Below the pieces are notes generated by a model. It was not told where the DNA came from, did no database searches, and worked only from the letters and a program-made list of their open reading frames with translations. Shown piece by piece: positions 26,757 to 36,127 of a DNA stretch of 64,000 nt. The translations under genes were made by a program, and so were the position numbers. The DNA comes from Acidovorax sp. NB1 (GTDB taxonomy: Bacteria > Pseudomonadota > Gammaproteobacteria > Burkholderiales > Burkholderiaceae_C). The stretch covers positions 124,001-188,000 of the forward strand of contig NZ_BJHU01000021.1 in NCBI RefSeq assembly GCF_005405905.1. Direction: 5' to 3'. How positions within the stretch are numbered: position 1 is the first letter of the stretch; each line of letters opens with the position of its first letter.

Positions 26757-27755
26757 TCAAGACTCTGCGGTAAAGCCAATGGCCTTCACGATGGGACCCC
26801 ACTTGTCCCCATCGGCCTTGAGCAGCGCCGCCAGCTCGGCCGGTGTGGACGAACGCGCCTCCAGCCCCATGGCCGCCAGCCCGGCGACCACGTCCTTGTC
26901 GGCCAGCGCCGTGCGGATGGCGGCGTTGGCCTTTTGCACCACCTCGGCCGGGGCCTTGCCCGGAAGGAAAAAACCGAACCACTCGCCATAGACCATGTCC
27001 TGCAAACCCTGTTCGACCAGAGTGCTGACGCCCGGCACGAACTTGTTGCGCGTGGCACCTGAGGTGGCGAGCACACGCAGCTTGCCGCCAGACAGGTGGG
27101 GCAAGAACTCGCCCACCGGGGCCGACACGGCCGCGATCTGCCCACCCAGCAGGTCCAGGATGGCGGGCTGCGAGCCACGGAAGCCCACATGGCGCATGTC
27201 CACCTTGCCCGCGCGGCTGATCAACTCGCCCACAAAGTGCGGCACCGAGCCCGGCGCAGGCGAGCCAAAGTTGGCGCCCGTGGGGTGGGCCTTGCACCAC
27301 TCCAGAAACTCGGGCACGGTCTTCACCGATGCCGGCACCTGCGGGCCCACCGCAAAGCCCATGTCGAACACCACGCCCAGCGAGACAGGGGTCACGTCAG
27401 CCACGGGGTCGTAGGGCAGCTTCTTGTAGGTGTGGGGGTAGATGCCCAGCATGGACATGGGCGTGACCAGCCAGGTGGCGCCGTCTGCGGGCACGCCCTT
27501 GAGCGTGGTGATGGCGATCTGCCCGCCCGCGCCGGTCTTGTTCTCGACCACGGCGGACTTGGCATAGCCGCCCGTGATCTGGGTCGCCACGCGCCGCGCC
27601 AGCGTGTCCACCGTGCCACCCGCAGCAAAGCCCGCCAGGATCTTCACGGTATCCAGCGCCTGGGCCTGGGCCATGAAGGGCATGCTGCTGGCCGTTCCGG
27701 CCAGGGCCCATTGCAGGATGTCGCGGCGAGAGAGGGTGAGGGAAGGCTTGGTCAT
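26757..27755 (-). CDS. Bug/TctC-family periplasmic solute-binding protein
   Basis: A 332-residue binding protein of the tripartite tricarboxylate (Bug) family. The leader SRRDILQWALAG is a Tat-type signal. Mature features are KILAGFAAGGTVDTLAR, VENKTGAGGQIA (ligand loop), and NFGSPAPGSVPHF. AGGAGAC precedes the ATG at 27755. It lies inside the hpa operon between hpaG and hpaH with no TctA/TctB membrane genes nearby. It may capture the aromatic acid degraded by its neighbours; this is inference. Confidence 0.9.
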   Translation of the reverse strand: MTKPSLTLSRRDILQWALAGTASSMPFMAQAQALDTVKILAGFAAGGTVDTLARRVATQITGGYAKSAVVENKTGAGGQIAITTLKGVPADGATWLVTPMSMLGIYPHTYKKLPYDPVADVTPVSLGVVFDMGFAVGPQVPASVKTVPEFLEWCKAHPTGANFGSPAPGSVPHFVGELISRAGKVDMRHVGFRGSQPAILDLLGGQIAAVSAPVGEFLPHLSGGKLRVLATSGATRNKFVPGVSTLVEQGLQDMVYGEWFGFFLPGKAPAEVVQKANAAIRTALADKDVVAGLAAMGLEARSSTPAELAALLKADGDKWGPIVKAIGFTAES

Positions 27756-27787
27756 GGGATGTCTCCTGTGCTGGTTGTTGATCACTG

Positions 27788-28735
27788 TCACTGCTTCTTC
27801 GCGGCCTGCCGGTAGTTGGCCTTGAGGTGCTCGGGCACGCGCTCGTCAAAGCCGCAGGCCACGCGCCGCACCTCGGGGCTGTCGGTGGGCTGGTGGCCCA
27901 CGCCCAGGGCCGAGGCGCGAGGTGCGTCGATCGCAACCACCGTGCCGGCCAGACGGCCCAGGCCGGTGATCTCGCACTCCACCCGATCGCCCGGGTCCAC
28001 CGAGCGGGAGTGGCAGGGCGTGCCCATGAGGATCACATCGCCCGGCACCAGGGTGATGTGGCGTGCGATGTCGGCCACCACGTAGTGCGGGCCCCAGATG
28101 GTCTCGTCGCCGATGTGCGCCTCCTGCACCACCAGGCCGTTGCGGTAGGTGCGAAGCGTCTGCGCGAACAGGTTGACGCCGCGCACGATACCCGGGCCGA
28201 TGGGCAAGAGCGTGTCCGCCCCCTTCACGCGCAGCATGCTGCCCTGGTCGGTGTCGCGGTAGTTCTGCAGGCCCATGTCGAGTGCCGGGCAAAAGCCCTC
28301 GATGTAGTCCCAGGCCTCGTCGGGCAGCACGTTGCGGCAGGTCTTGCCGATCACCACGGCGTACTCGCCCTCGTAGTTCAGGTACTGGCTGTCGGCGGGC
28401 TTGTGGATCTCGCAGCCATGGCCGTTGACCGAAGTCGGCGGCTTGGTGAAGTAGGTCGGCGTCTCGGTGGGCTTGGGCTGGTTGCGTGTCTCGAAGCTGC
28501 GCGAGCTGTACGAGATGTGCACAGCGATGACCTTGCTGGGCGAGACCGGCGGCAGGTGCTGCACCGTGGCCGGGTCGAGCACGCGGCCATCGTCCAGGCG
28601 CAACTGCCCCTGCTGCGCGCCTTCTTCCACCAGGGTGCCCCAACAGGCGCTGCCGCCCACCAGCACGCGGCGGCGCTCCACGCGCGGGCCGCGCATCACG
28701 GCGGGCAACTCGGTGATCGGGAATTCGAAGTTCAT
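27788..28735 (-). CDS. hpaG: Fumarylacetoacetate hydrolase-family enzyme, probable HpaG-type decarboxylase/isomerase
   Basis: A 315-residue single FAH-fold enzyme. It has YEGEYAVVIGKTCRNV (metal Glu), FCPALDMGLQNYRD, IWGPHYVVADIARH, and GDVILMGTPCHSRSVDPGD. In the homoprotocatechuate pathway HpaG decarboxylates 5-oxo-pent-3-ene-1,2,5-tricarboxylate; the E. coli protein has two FAH domains (about 430 residues), but this one has one plus a short N-terminal extension. The ATG overlaps the hpaD stop (ATGA). Function is inferred from context as much as from sequence. Confidence 0.78.
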   Translation of the reverse strand: MNFEFPITELPAVMRGPRVERRRVLVGGSACWGTLVEEGAQQGQLRLDDGRVLDPATVQHLPPVSPSKVIAVHISYSSRSFETRNQPKPTETPTYFTKPPTSVNGHGCEIHKPADSQYLNYEGEYAVVIGKTCRNVLPDEAWDYIEGFCPALDMGLQNYRDTDQGSMLRVKGADTLLPIGPGIVRGVNLFAQTLRTYRNGLVVQEAHIGDETIWGPHYVVADIARHITLVPGDVILMGTPCHSRSVDPGDRVECEITGLGRLAGTVVAIDAPRASALGVGHQPTDSPEVRRVACGFDERVPEHLKANYRQAAKKQ

Positions 28736-29631
28736 GCCGCCACCTCTGCCTTGTGGGCCGCTTCTTCGCCATCGAACCACATGTGCACATTGCCCGTGCC
28801 GCGGGCGTTCTCGTAGGCCGACAGGGCCACGCCGCGCGCACGGCAGTCGGCCCCGCCCATGGCACCCAGCATCTGCAGGTAGTGGGCGCCGAAGGCCTCC
28901 CAAGGCATCTTGCGGTACTCGTCCTGCCAGCGGTCGAGCACCATATCGTGCCGGCCCTGCTCCATGAGGGCGATGGCGCCCTTGTCGCTCACGATGTTCT
29001 CGGGGCGCGAGACATTGCTCTCGTGGAAGATGCGCGGGTGGTTGGGCTTCCAGTCGATGGGGTTGAACTTGTGGCTCAACGCACCCGAGGCCAGCAGCAG
29101 CACGCGCAGGTCGCTGCGGCGCACGGCCTCGGCAATCGCTTCGCCCGATTTCAGGAAGTGGCGCCAGTCGCAGTTCTGGCACGAGCTCACGGTGACCACC
29201 GGCGTATCGCTGCGCTCCAGGCGCAGGTGCTTGACCAGGTTGATGGTGGCGTACTGCTTGCCCAGGTCGGGGTGGTTGATGACGCGGTTGTAGCCCTTCT
29301 GCTCGCGCGATGCGGCCTCGATGGCCAGGGCCAGATCAGGGTGGCCCCGGTAGTCGTAAGGCACGCCATGCAGGTACCAGGGCATTTCATCCGAGATGTA
29401 GGTCCCCTCATAGCGCGCAGCGCCGTCCACCAAGTGGTAGCCGGTGGTGAACCAGTGCGAGTCGAAGATGATGGCCACGTCGGGCCGGGCCGCGGCGATC
29501 TTCTCGCGCAGGCGGGCGTAGCCGGGGATAAGGTCCGAGTCGGCCCCCGCGCCCTGCAGCACGCGGAACTCCTCGCACTGCATCAGGCCGGGGTGGTGCG
29601 AGACGATGGCGGCGCCAACGATGCTTCCCAT
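28732..29631 (-). CDS. hpaD: 3,4-dihydroxyphenylacetate 2,3-dioxygenase, LigB-type
   Basis: A 299-residue class III (LigB-fold) extradiol dioxygenase that opens homoprotocatechuate to 5-carboxymethyl-2-hydroxymuconic semialdehyde. The first Fe(II) His pair is in AAIVSHHPGLM. DVAIIFDSHWFTTGYHL and LLLASGALSHKFNP (third His region) follow. CAGGAGA precedes the ATG. It lies between hpaE and hpaG in the operon; the class III fold distinguishes it from vicinal-oxygen-chelate catechol dioxygenases. Confidence 0.88.
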   Translation of the reverse strand: MGSIVGAAIVSHHPGLMQCEEFRVLQGAGADSDLIPGYARLREKIAAARPDVAIIFDSHWFTTGYHLVDGAARYEGTYISDEMPWYLHGVPYDYRGHPDLALAIEAASREQKGYNRVINHPDLGKQYATINLVKHLRLERSDTPVVTVSSCQNCDWRHFLKSGEAIAEAVRRSDLRVLLLASGALSHKFNPIDWKPNHPRIFHESNVSRPENIVSDKGAIALMEQGRHDMVLDRWQDEYRKMPWEAFGAHYLQMLGAMGGADCRARGVALSAYENARGTGNVHMWFDGEEAAHKAEVAA

Positions 29632-29661
29632 GGTGTGTGTCTCCTGTGTACTTGGTGGCGT

Positions 29662-31137
29662 TCAGCGGTGGCTGAAGCTCGCGCGGAAGGGCTTCTTGGG
29701 AACGACGACATCCTTGATGTCGCAGAAGAACTCGAAGCTCCAGTCCCCGCCCTCGCGGCCCACGCCGCTGCGCTTGATGCCACCGAACGGCGCGGCCAGA
29801 TCGCGGATGCCGAAGCTGTTGACCCAGATGAAGCCGGTGCGCACCTGCTGCGCCACGGCGCTGGCATGCTCCGTGGCGCCGTAGCACACACCGCCCAGGC
29901 CGTAGTCCGTGCCGTTGGCCAGGGCGATGGCTTCCTCGTCGCTGTCGAAGCTTTGCAGTGTGAGCACCGGGCCGAAGACCTCGTTCTGCACGATCTCGCT
30001 GTCCTGGCGCAGATCGGTGAGCATCGTGGGCTGGTAGTACTGCGCGCCGAAGGCGTGCGGCGCGCCGCCCCAGAGCAGCGTGGCGCCGTCGGCCACAGCG
30101 CGCTGCACGAAGCCCTGCACGCGCTCGAGCTGGCGCGGGTGGATGATGGGGCCGACCTCGGTGACCTCGTCGCGCGGATCGCCTACGGTGAGCTTTTCCA
30201 CATAGCCGCGCAGCGCGGCGACGAATGCATCGTGCACCTTGCGGTGGACCAGAAAGCGCGTGCCCGCCAGGCATACCTGGCCGGCATTGCGGTACATGAG
30301 CGCACCGGTGGCGGCGGCGTTGTCGATGTCGGCGTCTTCCAGCACGATGAAGGCCGACTTGCCGCCCAGTTCCAGGCTGCAGGGAACGAGGTTGGCGCCG
30401 GCAGACTGTGCGATCCACTTGGCCGTGGGCACCGAGCCAGTGAACGAGATGCGCGCCAGGCGCGGGTCGCTGACCAGGCGCGCGCCGGTGCTGGCGCCCG
30501 CGCCCTGCACGATGTTGAACACCCCGGGCGGCAGCCCGGCCGCGTGCGCGCAGTCGGCCAACAGGCTGCTGGTGAGCGGCGCCCACTCTGGCGGCTTGAC
30601 GATGACGCAGTTGCCTGCGGCCAGCGCCGGGCCCAGCTTCCAGGTGGCCAGCATCAGCGGCGCATTCCAGGGCGTGATGATGGCCACCACGCCGGCAGGG
30701 TCGTGGCGCACGATGTGAGTGGCCTGCTCGGTCTCGATAGTGCGGTCCTGCAGGCTCAGCGCATGCTCGGCGAACCAGGTGATGTTCAGCATGGCGCGCG
30801 GCACCACGCCGTGCTTCATGCGCGAGAGCAGCACGCCCGCGTCGTTGGATTCGAGCGTACCGAAGTCATTGGCACGCTTGCCGATCTCGGCAGCGAAGCG
30901 GTCGAGGTACGGCTTGCGCTCGGCGGCCGTGAGCGCGCTCCACGCCGGAAAGGCGCGTGCGGCTGCGGTGACGGCTGCGTCCACATGCGCGGGCGACCCC
31001 TCGCTGATGCGCCCCAGCAGCGCCTGGTCGATGGGCGAGTGCAGGTCAAAGCGCATGTCCGACGCCTCGCGCTGGCCGTCAATGTAGTGGTGGGGCGATA
31101 CGGCAATGCCGGCGACGTTCAGCGTGTCGGTGCTCAA
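29662..31137 (-). CDS. hpaE: 5-carboxymethyl-2-hydroxymuconate semialdehyde dehydrogenase
   Basis: A 491-residue NAD-dependent aldehyde dehydrogenase. It has IITPWNAPLMLATWKLGPAL, KPPEWAPLTSS, FTGSVPTAKWI (cofactor loop), the catalytic Glu in LELGGKSAFIVLED, the nucleophile Cys in NAGQVCLAGTR, and EVFGPVLTLQSFD. The only well-placed start is TTG at 31137, with CGGAGA about 7 bases upstream. It is the first gene of the leftward hpa operon, divergent from the LysR gene. Confidence 0.9.
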   Translation of the reverse strand: MSTDTLNVAGIAVSPHHYIDGQREASDMRFDLHSPIDQALLGRISEGSPAHVDAAVTAAARAFPAWSALTAAERKPYLDRFAAEIGKRANDFGTLESNDAGVLLSRMKHGVVPRAMLNITWFAEHALSLQDRTIETEQATHIVRHDPAGVVAIITPWNAPLMLATWKLGPALAAGNCVIVKPPEWAPLTSSLLADCAHAAGLPPGVFNIVQGAGASTGARLVSDPRLARISFTGSVPTAKWIAQSAGANLVPCSLELGGKSAFIVLEDADIDNAAATGALMYRNAGQVCLAGTRFLVHRKVHDAFVAALRGYVEKLTVGDPRDEVTEVGPIIHPRQLERVQGFVQRAVADGATLLWGGAPHAFGAQYYQPTMLTDLRQDSEIVQNEVFGPVLTLQSFDSDEEAIALANGTDYGLGGVCYGATEHASAVAQQVRTGFIWVNSFGIRDLAAPFGGIKRSGVGREGGDWSFEFFCDIKDVVVPKKPFRASFSHR

Positions 31138-31218
31138 GGGAATTCTCCGGTCAGACAACAAACGGGGTCAGGCAACCTTGACCAACCGTCGCGGAGTATC
31201 TGCAGCCGGTTTCTTGAC

Positions 31219-31246
31219 CACAATCAATGCTTTCTTACAGATTGTG
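31219..31246. promoter_or_regulatory. Candidate operator between hpaE and lysR
   Basis: A perfect 7-bp inverted repeat, CACAATC at 31219-31225 and GATTGTG at 31240-31246, separated by 14 AT-rich bases. It lies in the 120-bp divergent promoter region. LysR-type proteins typically bind such partial dyads, so this is the likely site for the adjacent regulator. Confidence 0.5.
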
Positions 31247-31257
31247 AAGATGATCTA

Positions 31258-32193
31258 ATGAATGGCATCACTGCCATCCGTGTGCCTATGTCCCTGCCCC
31301 ATTTCACGCTGCGCCAACTGGAGGCTTTCGTCACCGTCGCCGAGATGCGCAGCTTCACGGCCGCTGCCGACCGGCTGGCGCTCACGCCTTCGGCCGTGAG
31401 CCAGTTGGTGGGCGAACTGGAGGATGTGCTGAACTTCAAGCTGTTCGAGCGCAGCACCCGCCGGGTGGGCATCACCAGCGCGGGGCGCGAGTTTTTGGCC
31501 TCGGCCGAATCGGTGCTCAAGCACCTGCGCATGGCCCAGACGGCTGCGAGCGATGTGCGCAACCGTGCAGCCGGGGTCGTGCGCATTGCCGCCCCACTGG
31601 TGGTGGCCAGCGTCATCCTGCCCCGGGCCATCAAGGCCTACCAACAAACGCGGCCCAAGGTGCGCATCCATATCCGCGACGCACCGGTGGAAAAACTGGT
31701 CGATGCCGTGGCCAGCGGCGACGCTGACCTGGCCCTCGGACCGGACCGCGCCTGCGGAGAGGACATTGCACGCACCCCGTTGTTTGAAAGCCCCTGGGTG
31801 CTGTGGTGCGCCCCCACCCACCCGCTGGCGCGCCAGCGCAGCGTGACCTGGGCCCAGTTGCACGCCCACTCCCTGGTGGCAGCAGGGCGCGACCATGAGC
31901 GCAGCGTGGCCCAGATGCACACGGGTCTGCCCACGGAGCAGCGCGTGAAGCCGGTGGAGATCGTGGACAACATTTCCACTGCACTGGGCCTGGCCGCTGC
32001 CGACGTGAGCGCCACGCTCGCCCCCGACTACGTCGGCGCATTGGCCAAGCCGTTGGGACTGGTGCGGCGGCGCATTCTGCAGCCCGAAGCCATGCGCTAC
32101 GTGTGCCTCTACAGCCCCACGCAACGCGCCACCTCACCCGCCGCCGAGGGGTTTGCCGAGCATTTGGTCAAGCTGCTGGCCAGGCCGCAGTAA
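31258..32193 (+). CDS. LysR-family transcriptional regulator, probable hpa regulator
   Basis: A 311-residue regulator. The N-terminal winged helix-turn-helix is LRQLEAFVTVAEMRSFTAAADRLALTPSAVSQ, split here as LRQLEAFVTVAE and SFTAAADRLALTPSAVSQ. A periplasmic-binding-type effector domain follows (VVRIAAPLVVASVILPRAI onward). It is divergent from hpaE, the standard arrangement for control of the adjacent catabolic operon. Known hpa regulators are usually MarR-type HpaR, so LysR control would be a variant. ATG at 31288 is an alternative start. Confidence 0.88.
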   Translation: MNGITAIRVPMSLPHFTLRQLEAFVTVAEMRSFTAAADRLALTPSAVSQLVGELEDVLNFKLFERSTRRVGITSAGREFLASAESVLKHLRMAQTAASDVRNRAAGVVRIAAPLVVASVILPRAIKAYQQTRPKVRIHIRDAPVEKLVDAVASGDADLALGPDRACGEDIARTPLFESPWVLWCAPTHPLARQRSVTWAQLHAHSLVAAGRDHERSVAQMHTGLPTEQRVKPVEIVDNISTALGLAAADVSATLAPDYVGALAKPLGLVRRRILQPEAMRYVCLYSPTQRATSPAAEGFAEHLVKLLARPQ

Positions 32194-32233
32194 ACCGGGG
32201 CTTCACGGCCTGCCCACGGCCGACTTCAGCGCC

Positions 32234-32692
32234 TCAAACGAAACGCGGCAGCAGAAGACAGGCCTCGGCATTCGAGGCCGAGAAACAGCGGTCGGCCGCC
32301 TCGCGCCAGGGCAGCCATTCGAAGGCCACATGCTCGCGCGGACTGAGCACCACCGGCGTACCGGCTGGAACGCACAGGCCGAATACCCGTTCGCGGTTGA
32401 ACACCACGCCAGGCGCATAGCGGTGGCGCCACTGCGGCCAGATGTCGTAGACGTTCTCCAGCAGCCAGTCGCTCAGCACACAGCCGGGGGCGTACACGTC
32501 GATGCCCGTTTCTTCCCGCACCTCGCGCGCCGCTGTGGTTTCCCAAAGTTCATGGGGATGGTCCTTGCTGCCGGTGACACATTGCCAATGCGCCCCGCCG
32601 TCCGCGCGGTGCATCAGCAGCACATCCAGTGCCGGGGTGTGGATCACCACCAGCACAGACTCGGGGATCTTGAAGGGCCGCTGCTGCTCCAT
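32234..32692 (-). CDS. nudB: Dihydroneopterin triphosphate diphosphatase (NudB)
   Basis: A 152-residue Nudix hydrolase. The Nudix box runs GSKDHPHELWETTAAREVREETG, seen as GSKDHPHELWE followed by AAREVREETGID, with NudB-specific extra residues in the loop. It removes pyrophosphate from dihydroneopterin triphosphate in folate synthesis. Proximity to aspS is typical of proteobacteria. It converges with the LysR gene. Confidence 0.92.
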   Translation of the reverse strand: MEQQRPFKIPESVLVVIHTPALDVLLMHRADGGAHWQCVTGSKDHPHELWETTAAREVREETGIDVYAPGCVLSDWLLENVYDIWPQWRHRYAPGVVFNRERVFGLCVPAGTPVVLSPREHVAFEWLPWREAADRCFSASNAEACLLLPRFV

Positions 32693-32707
32693 CGCCGCCG
32701 CCGGGGG

Positions 32708-33517
32708 TCAGGGCTTGGTTTTGGTCGCCACCGGGGGCGGCAGCTCCTTGGCCTGCAGCGCACGCACTTGCACCACCAGCTGGTTGTGCGCATCCAGGAA
32801 GGCGGCTGCGATCACCTTGCCCTCGTTGGTATTGCTCCAGCCTGCACCGGCTGCGCCGCCGAGCTTGCCGAACACCAGGCCTCCGACCCCCAGGTCGGTG
32901 GTGCGGGCAGCGCCCGTGGCCGCAGCCACCTGCTCGGTGGTTTCGTTGTCGGACAGCAGCAATGCCGTCTGCGCCTCTTTGAACTTGACCTGTTCCACCA
33001 TCCCAGCAAGGCCGGCAATGTCGCGCAGCACCGGAATCATGGCGATCACCCCGGCCAGGCCCCGGCCTGCATCCTGCTCGCTGAACGTGAGGCTGGGCGT
33101 GAGCGTGTACTGCGCCTCATAGCCCTTGCCTTTGGCCACTGTGGAGTTGTTCTTGCGCAGGATGCCTGCGTCCTTCAGCTCCTGCTCCTGTATCGTGCCT
33201 TTCAGGCCCGCCGCCCGGTCCACCACCCGGAAACACCCGCTTTGCTGGGCCAGCAGCTTGACCAGGGGCACCGGCGATGCCGGCAGTTGGTAGCCCGACC
33301 CCATGATGTAGCCATTGGGGTTTTCGGCCAGTGCCAGCGTGGCCACCGGGGCGTCGCAGCGCACCAGTTCCTTGGCGGCGTTCTGCGCGCCTTGAGGGCC
33401 TGCCGAGCCGGTGACGACCGCCCCCCCCTGCCCCAGCTCGGTCTTCTTTTCGCCGCAGCCCGCCAGGGCCAGCAACGCCGTGGCACAGGCTACCGCCTGC
33501 ATCGTCTGAAAACGCAT
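32708..33517 (-). CDS. CsgG-like lipoprotein
   Basis: A 269-residue lipoprotein with signal MRFQTMQAVACATALLALAGC, whose lipobox LALAGC places the lipidated Cys at about residue 21. The mature part has CsgG-like order: CFRVVDRAAGLKGTIQEQEL, YTLTPSLTFSEQ (strand), DLGVGGLVFGK. AAGGAAG precedes the ATG at 33517. CsgG proteins form outer-membrane secretion pores; whether this relative does so is unknown, and no curli genes are near. The family call is from pattern, not a profile search. Confidence 0.6.
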   Translation of the reverse strand: MRFQTMQAVACATALLALAGCGEKKTELGQGGAVVTGSAGPQGAQNAAKELVRCDAPVATLALAENPNGYIMGSGYQLPASPVPLVKLLAQQSGCFRVVDRAAGLKGTIQEQELKDAGILRKNNSTVAKGKGYEAQYTLTPSLTFSEQDAGRGLAGVIAMIPVLRDIAGLAGMVEQVKFKEAQTALLLSDNETTEQVAAATGAARTTDLGVGGLVFGKLGGAAGAGWSNTNEGKVIAAAFLDAHNQLVVQVRALQAKELPPPVATKTKP

Positions 33518-33555
33518 TGAGAACTTCCTTTGTGCGCCAGCGGGGGCCGGCCAGT

Positions 33556-33590
33556 AAAAAAGCGGCCCGGGCTTGAAGCCCGTGCCGCTT
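33556..33590 (-). terminator. Intrinsic terminator after aspS
   Basis: On the minus strand AAGCGGC-A-CGGGCTT pairs with AAGCCCG-G-GCCGCTT, followed by TTTTT. It lies between the aspS stop and the CsgG-like lipoprotein start, ending the leftward aspS transcript. Confidence 0.82.
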
Positions 33591-33651
33591 AGTGGTGCGA
33601 TGCCCCGAAAGCGCATCTGCAGCGATCCATGGAATCGAGAAACGCCCCGGA

Positions 33652-35454
33652 TCAGGCAGCCTTGATGGCGTCCGGGTTGCGCAGGCGGATGTGCAGCTCG
33701 CGCAGCTGCTTCTCGTCCACCGGCGATGGCGCCTGCGTGAGCAGATCCTGGGCGCGCTGGGTCTTGGGGAAGGCGATCACGTCGCGGATCGACTCGGCGC
33801 CGGTCATCAGCGTGATCAGGCGGTCCAGGCCGAAGGCCAGGCCACCGTGCGGGGGCGCGCCGTACTGCAGTGCATCCAGCAGGTAGCCGAATTTGGCCTG
33901 CGCATCCTCGGCCGAAATCTTGAGGGCGGTGAACACCTTACTCTGCACGTCGGCGCGGTGGATACGGACCGAACCGCCACCCAGTTCCCAGCCGTTCAGC
34001 ACCATGTCGTAGGCCTTGGCCAGGCACTTGGCCGGGTCGGTGTCCATCAGATCCTCGTGGCCGTCCTTCGGGCTGGTGAAGGGGTGGTGCACGGCGGTCC
34101 AGCGGTCTTCTTCCTCGTCGTGTTCGAACATGGGGAAGTCCACCACCCACAGGGGTGCCCAGCGGCTCTCGAACAGGCCACTCTTCTTGCCGAATTCGCT
34201 GTGGCCGATCTTCAGGCGCAGCGCGCCGATGGAGTCGTTGACGATCTTTTCCTTGTCGGCGCCAAAGAACAGCAGGTCGCCGTCTTGCGCACCGGTGCGC
34301 TTCAGAATCTCGGCTATGGCGGCGTCGTGCAGGTTCTTCACGATGGGCGACTGCAGGCCGTCACGGCCATTGGCCACTTCGTTGACCTTGATCCAGGCCA
34401 GGCCCTTGGCGCCGTAGATCTTGACGAACTCGGTGTAGGCGTCAATCTCGCCGCGCGAAATCTGCGAGCCACCGGGCACGCGCAGGGCCACCACGCGGCC
34501 ACCCTTGGTGGTGGCGGGGGCGGAGAACACCTTGAAGTCCACGTCCTTCATCACTTCGGTCAGCTCGGTGAATTCGAGCTTCACGCGCAGGTCGGGCTTG
34601 TCGGAGCCGAAGCGGAAGGCCGCCTCCTGGTAGGTCATGATGGGGAATTCGCCCAGGTCCACACCCAACTGGGTCTGGAACACTTCGGTGATCATGCGCT
34701 GGAAGATGGCGCGGATTTCTTCCTCGTTCAGGAACGAGGTTTCGCAGTCGATCTGCGTGAACTCGGGCTGACGGTCAGCGCGCAGGTCTTCGTCGCGGAA
34801 GCACTTGGTGATCTGGTAGTAGCGGTCGTAGCCGGCCACCATCAGCATCTGCTTGTAGAGCTGGGGCGACTGGGGCAGCGCAAAAAACTGGCCGTCGTGC
34901 ACACGGCTGGGCACGAGGTAGTCGCGCGCGCCTTCGGGCGTGCTCTTGCCCAGCATGGGCGTTTCGATGTCGATGAAGCCTTCCTTGTCCAGGAAGTTGC
35001 GCACCTGGATAGCGGTCTTGTAGCGCAGCATCATGTTGCGCTGCATGTGCGGGCGGCGCAGGTCCATCACGCGGTGGGTAAGACGGGTGGTTTCCGACAG
35101 GTTCTCGTCGTCCATCTGGAATGGAGGCGTGACGGACGGGTTGAGCACGGTCAGCTCGTGGCACAGCACTTCGATCTGGCCGCTCTTGAGCTTGTCGTTG
35201 GTCGTGCCAGCAGGGCGCGCGCGCACCAGGCCCTTGACCTGCACGCAAAACTCGTTGCGCACGTCTTCGGCAGTCTTGAACATCTCAGCGCGGTCGGGGT
35301 CGCACACCACCTGCACGTAGCCTTCGCGGTCGCGCAGGTCGATGAAGATCACGCCACCATGGTCGCGGCGGCGGTTCACCCAGCCCGACAGGGTGACGGT
35401 TTGGCCCATCAGGGCTTCGGTCACAAGACCGCAATAGTGGGAACGCATGGCCAT
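33652..35454 (-). CDS. aspS: Aspartyl-tRNA synthetase
   Basis: A 600-residue class IIb synthetase, full length for the bacterial type. It has an N-terminal OB-fold anticodon-binding domain ([15 protein letters not shown]), class II motif 2 ([19 protein letters not shown]), the GAD insertion domain (around [17 protein letters not shown]), and motif 3 ([15 protein letters not shown]). ATG at 35454 has GGAAG upstream; 35448 is an alternative. In many proteobacteria lacking AsnRS this enzyme is non-discriminating; that cannot be judged here. Confidence 0.97.
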   Translation of the reverse strand: MAMRSHYCGLVTEALMGQTVTLSGWVNRRRDHGGVIFIDLRDREGYVQVVCDPDRAEMFKTAEDVRNEFCVQVKGLVRARPAGTTNDKLKSGQIEVLCHELTVLNPSVTPPFQMDDENLSETTRLTHRVMDLRRPHMQRNMMLRYKTAIQVRNFLDKEGFIDIETPMLGKSTPEGARDYLVPSRVHDGQFFALPQSPQLYKQMLMVAGYDRYYQITKCFRDEDLRADRQPEFTQIDCETSFLNEEEIRAIFQRMITEVFQTQLGVDLGEFPIMTYQEAAFRFGSDKPDLRVKLEFTELTEVMKDVDFKVFSAPATTKGGRVVALRVPGGSQISRGEIDAYTEFVKIYGAKGLAWIKVNEVANGRDGLQSPIVKNLHDAAIAEILKRTGAQDGDLLFFGADKEKIVNDSIGALRLKIGHSEFGKKSGLFESRWAPLWVVDFPMFEHDEEEDRWTAVHHPFTSPKDGHEDLMDTDPAKCLAKAYDMVLNGWELGGGSVRIHRADVQSKVFTALKISAEDAQAKFGYLLDALQYGAPPHGGLAFGLDRLITLMTGAESIRDVIAFPKTQRAQDLLTQAPSPVDEKQLRELHIRLRNPDAIKAA

Positions 35455-35495
35455 GGCAAAAACTTCCGGCGCCCGAGGGGCGCGTTAAAAGGGAT

Positions 35496-36119
35496 TCACT
35501 TACTGGGGGAAACGAGCGTGGGGTCTGCAGGAGCGACCACGCCCATCGAAACAATGTATTTGAGGGCGGCGTCCACGCTCATGTCGAGTTCAACGCAGTC
35601 GCTCTTGCGCACCATCACGAAGTACCCGCCCGTGGGGTTGGGCGTGGTGGGCACGTACACACTCACGAATTCGTCGCGCAGGTAGGCCGCTACTTCGCCG
35701 TTGGGCGCGCCGGTGACAAAGGCCACCGTCCAGACGCCCTCACGGGGCCACTGCACCAGCACTGCTGTGCGAAAAGCGTTGCCGCTTTCGGAAAACAGCG
35801 TGTCGGACACCTGCTTGACGCTGGAGTAGATGGAGCGCACCACCGGGATACGGTGCACCAGGGCATCGCCCCACTGCACCAGCTTGCGGCCTGCAAAGTT
35901 GCTGGCAACGGCGCCCACCACGAGCAGGATCAGCAGGGTGAGCACCACACCAAAGCCGGGCACATGGACACCCAGCAGTTTGTCGGGATGCCATGCGACG
36001 GGCAGGATCTGCAGGGTCTGGTCGAGCGTGCTCACAATCCAGTTGAGCACCCATGCCGTGATGACACCGGGAACGATGACCAGAAGACCCGTCAACAGCC
36101 ATTTGCGCAAGGCAGCCAT
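35496..36119 (-). CDS. DUF502 family membrane protein
   Basis: A 207-residue inner-membrane protein with two membrane segments (LLTGLLVIVPGVITAWVL and VVLTLLILLVVGAVASNFAG) and the DUF502 signature PVVRSIYSSVKQV, followed by FVSVYVPTTPNPTGGYF. The function of the family is not established. It lies between fmdB and aspS, a position conserved in betaproteobacteria, and is probably co-transcribed with them. Confidence 0.9.
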   Translation of the reverse strand: MAALRKWLLTGLLVIVPGVITAWVLNWIVSTLDQTLQILPVAWHPDKLLGVHVPGFGVVLTLLILLVVGAVASNFAGRKLVQWGDALVHRIPVVRSIYSSVKQVSDTLFSESGNAFRTAVLVQWPREGVWTVAFVTGAPNGEVAAYLRDEFVSVYVPTTPNPTGGYFVMVRKSDCVELDMSVDAALKYIVSMGVVAPADPTLVSPSK

Positions 36120-36127
36120 GCAGATCC

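Noticed and set aside
28753..32193. A 1146-codon open frame on the plus strand covering the hpa genes
   Set aside because: It is antisense to well-identified genes for most of its length, its translation is His/Val/Gly-rich without motifs, and only the last 311 codons (the LysR gene) are real. Long antisense frames are expected in DNA this GC-rich.
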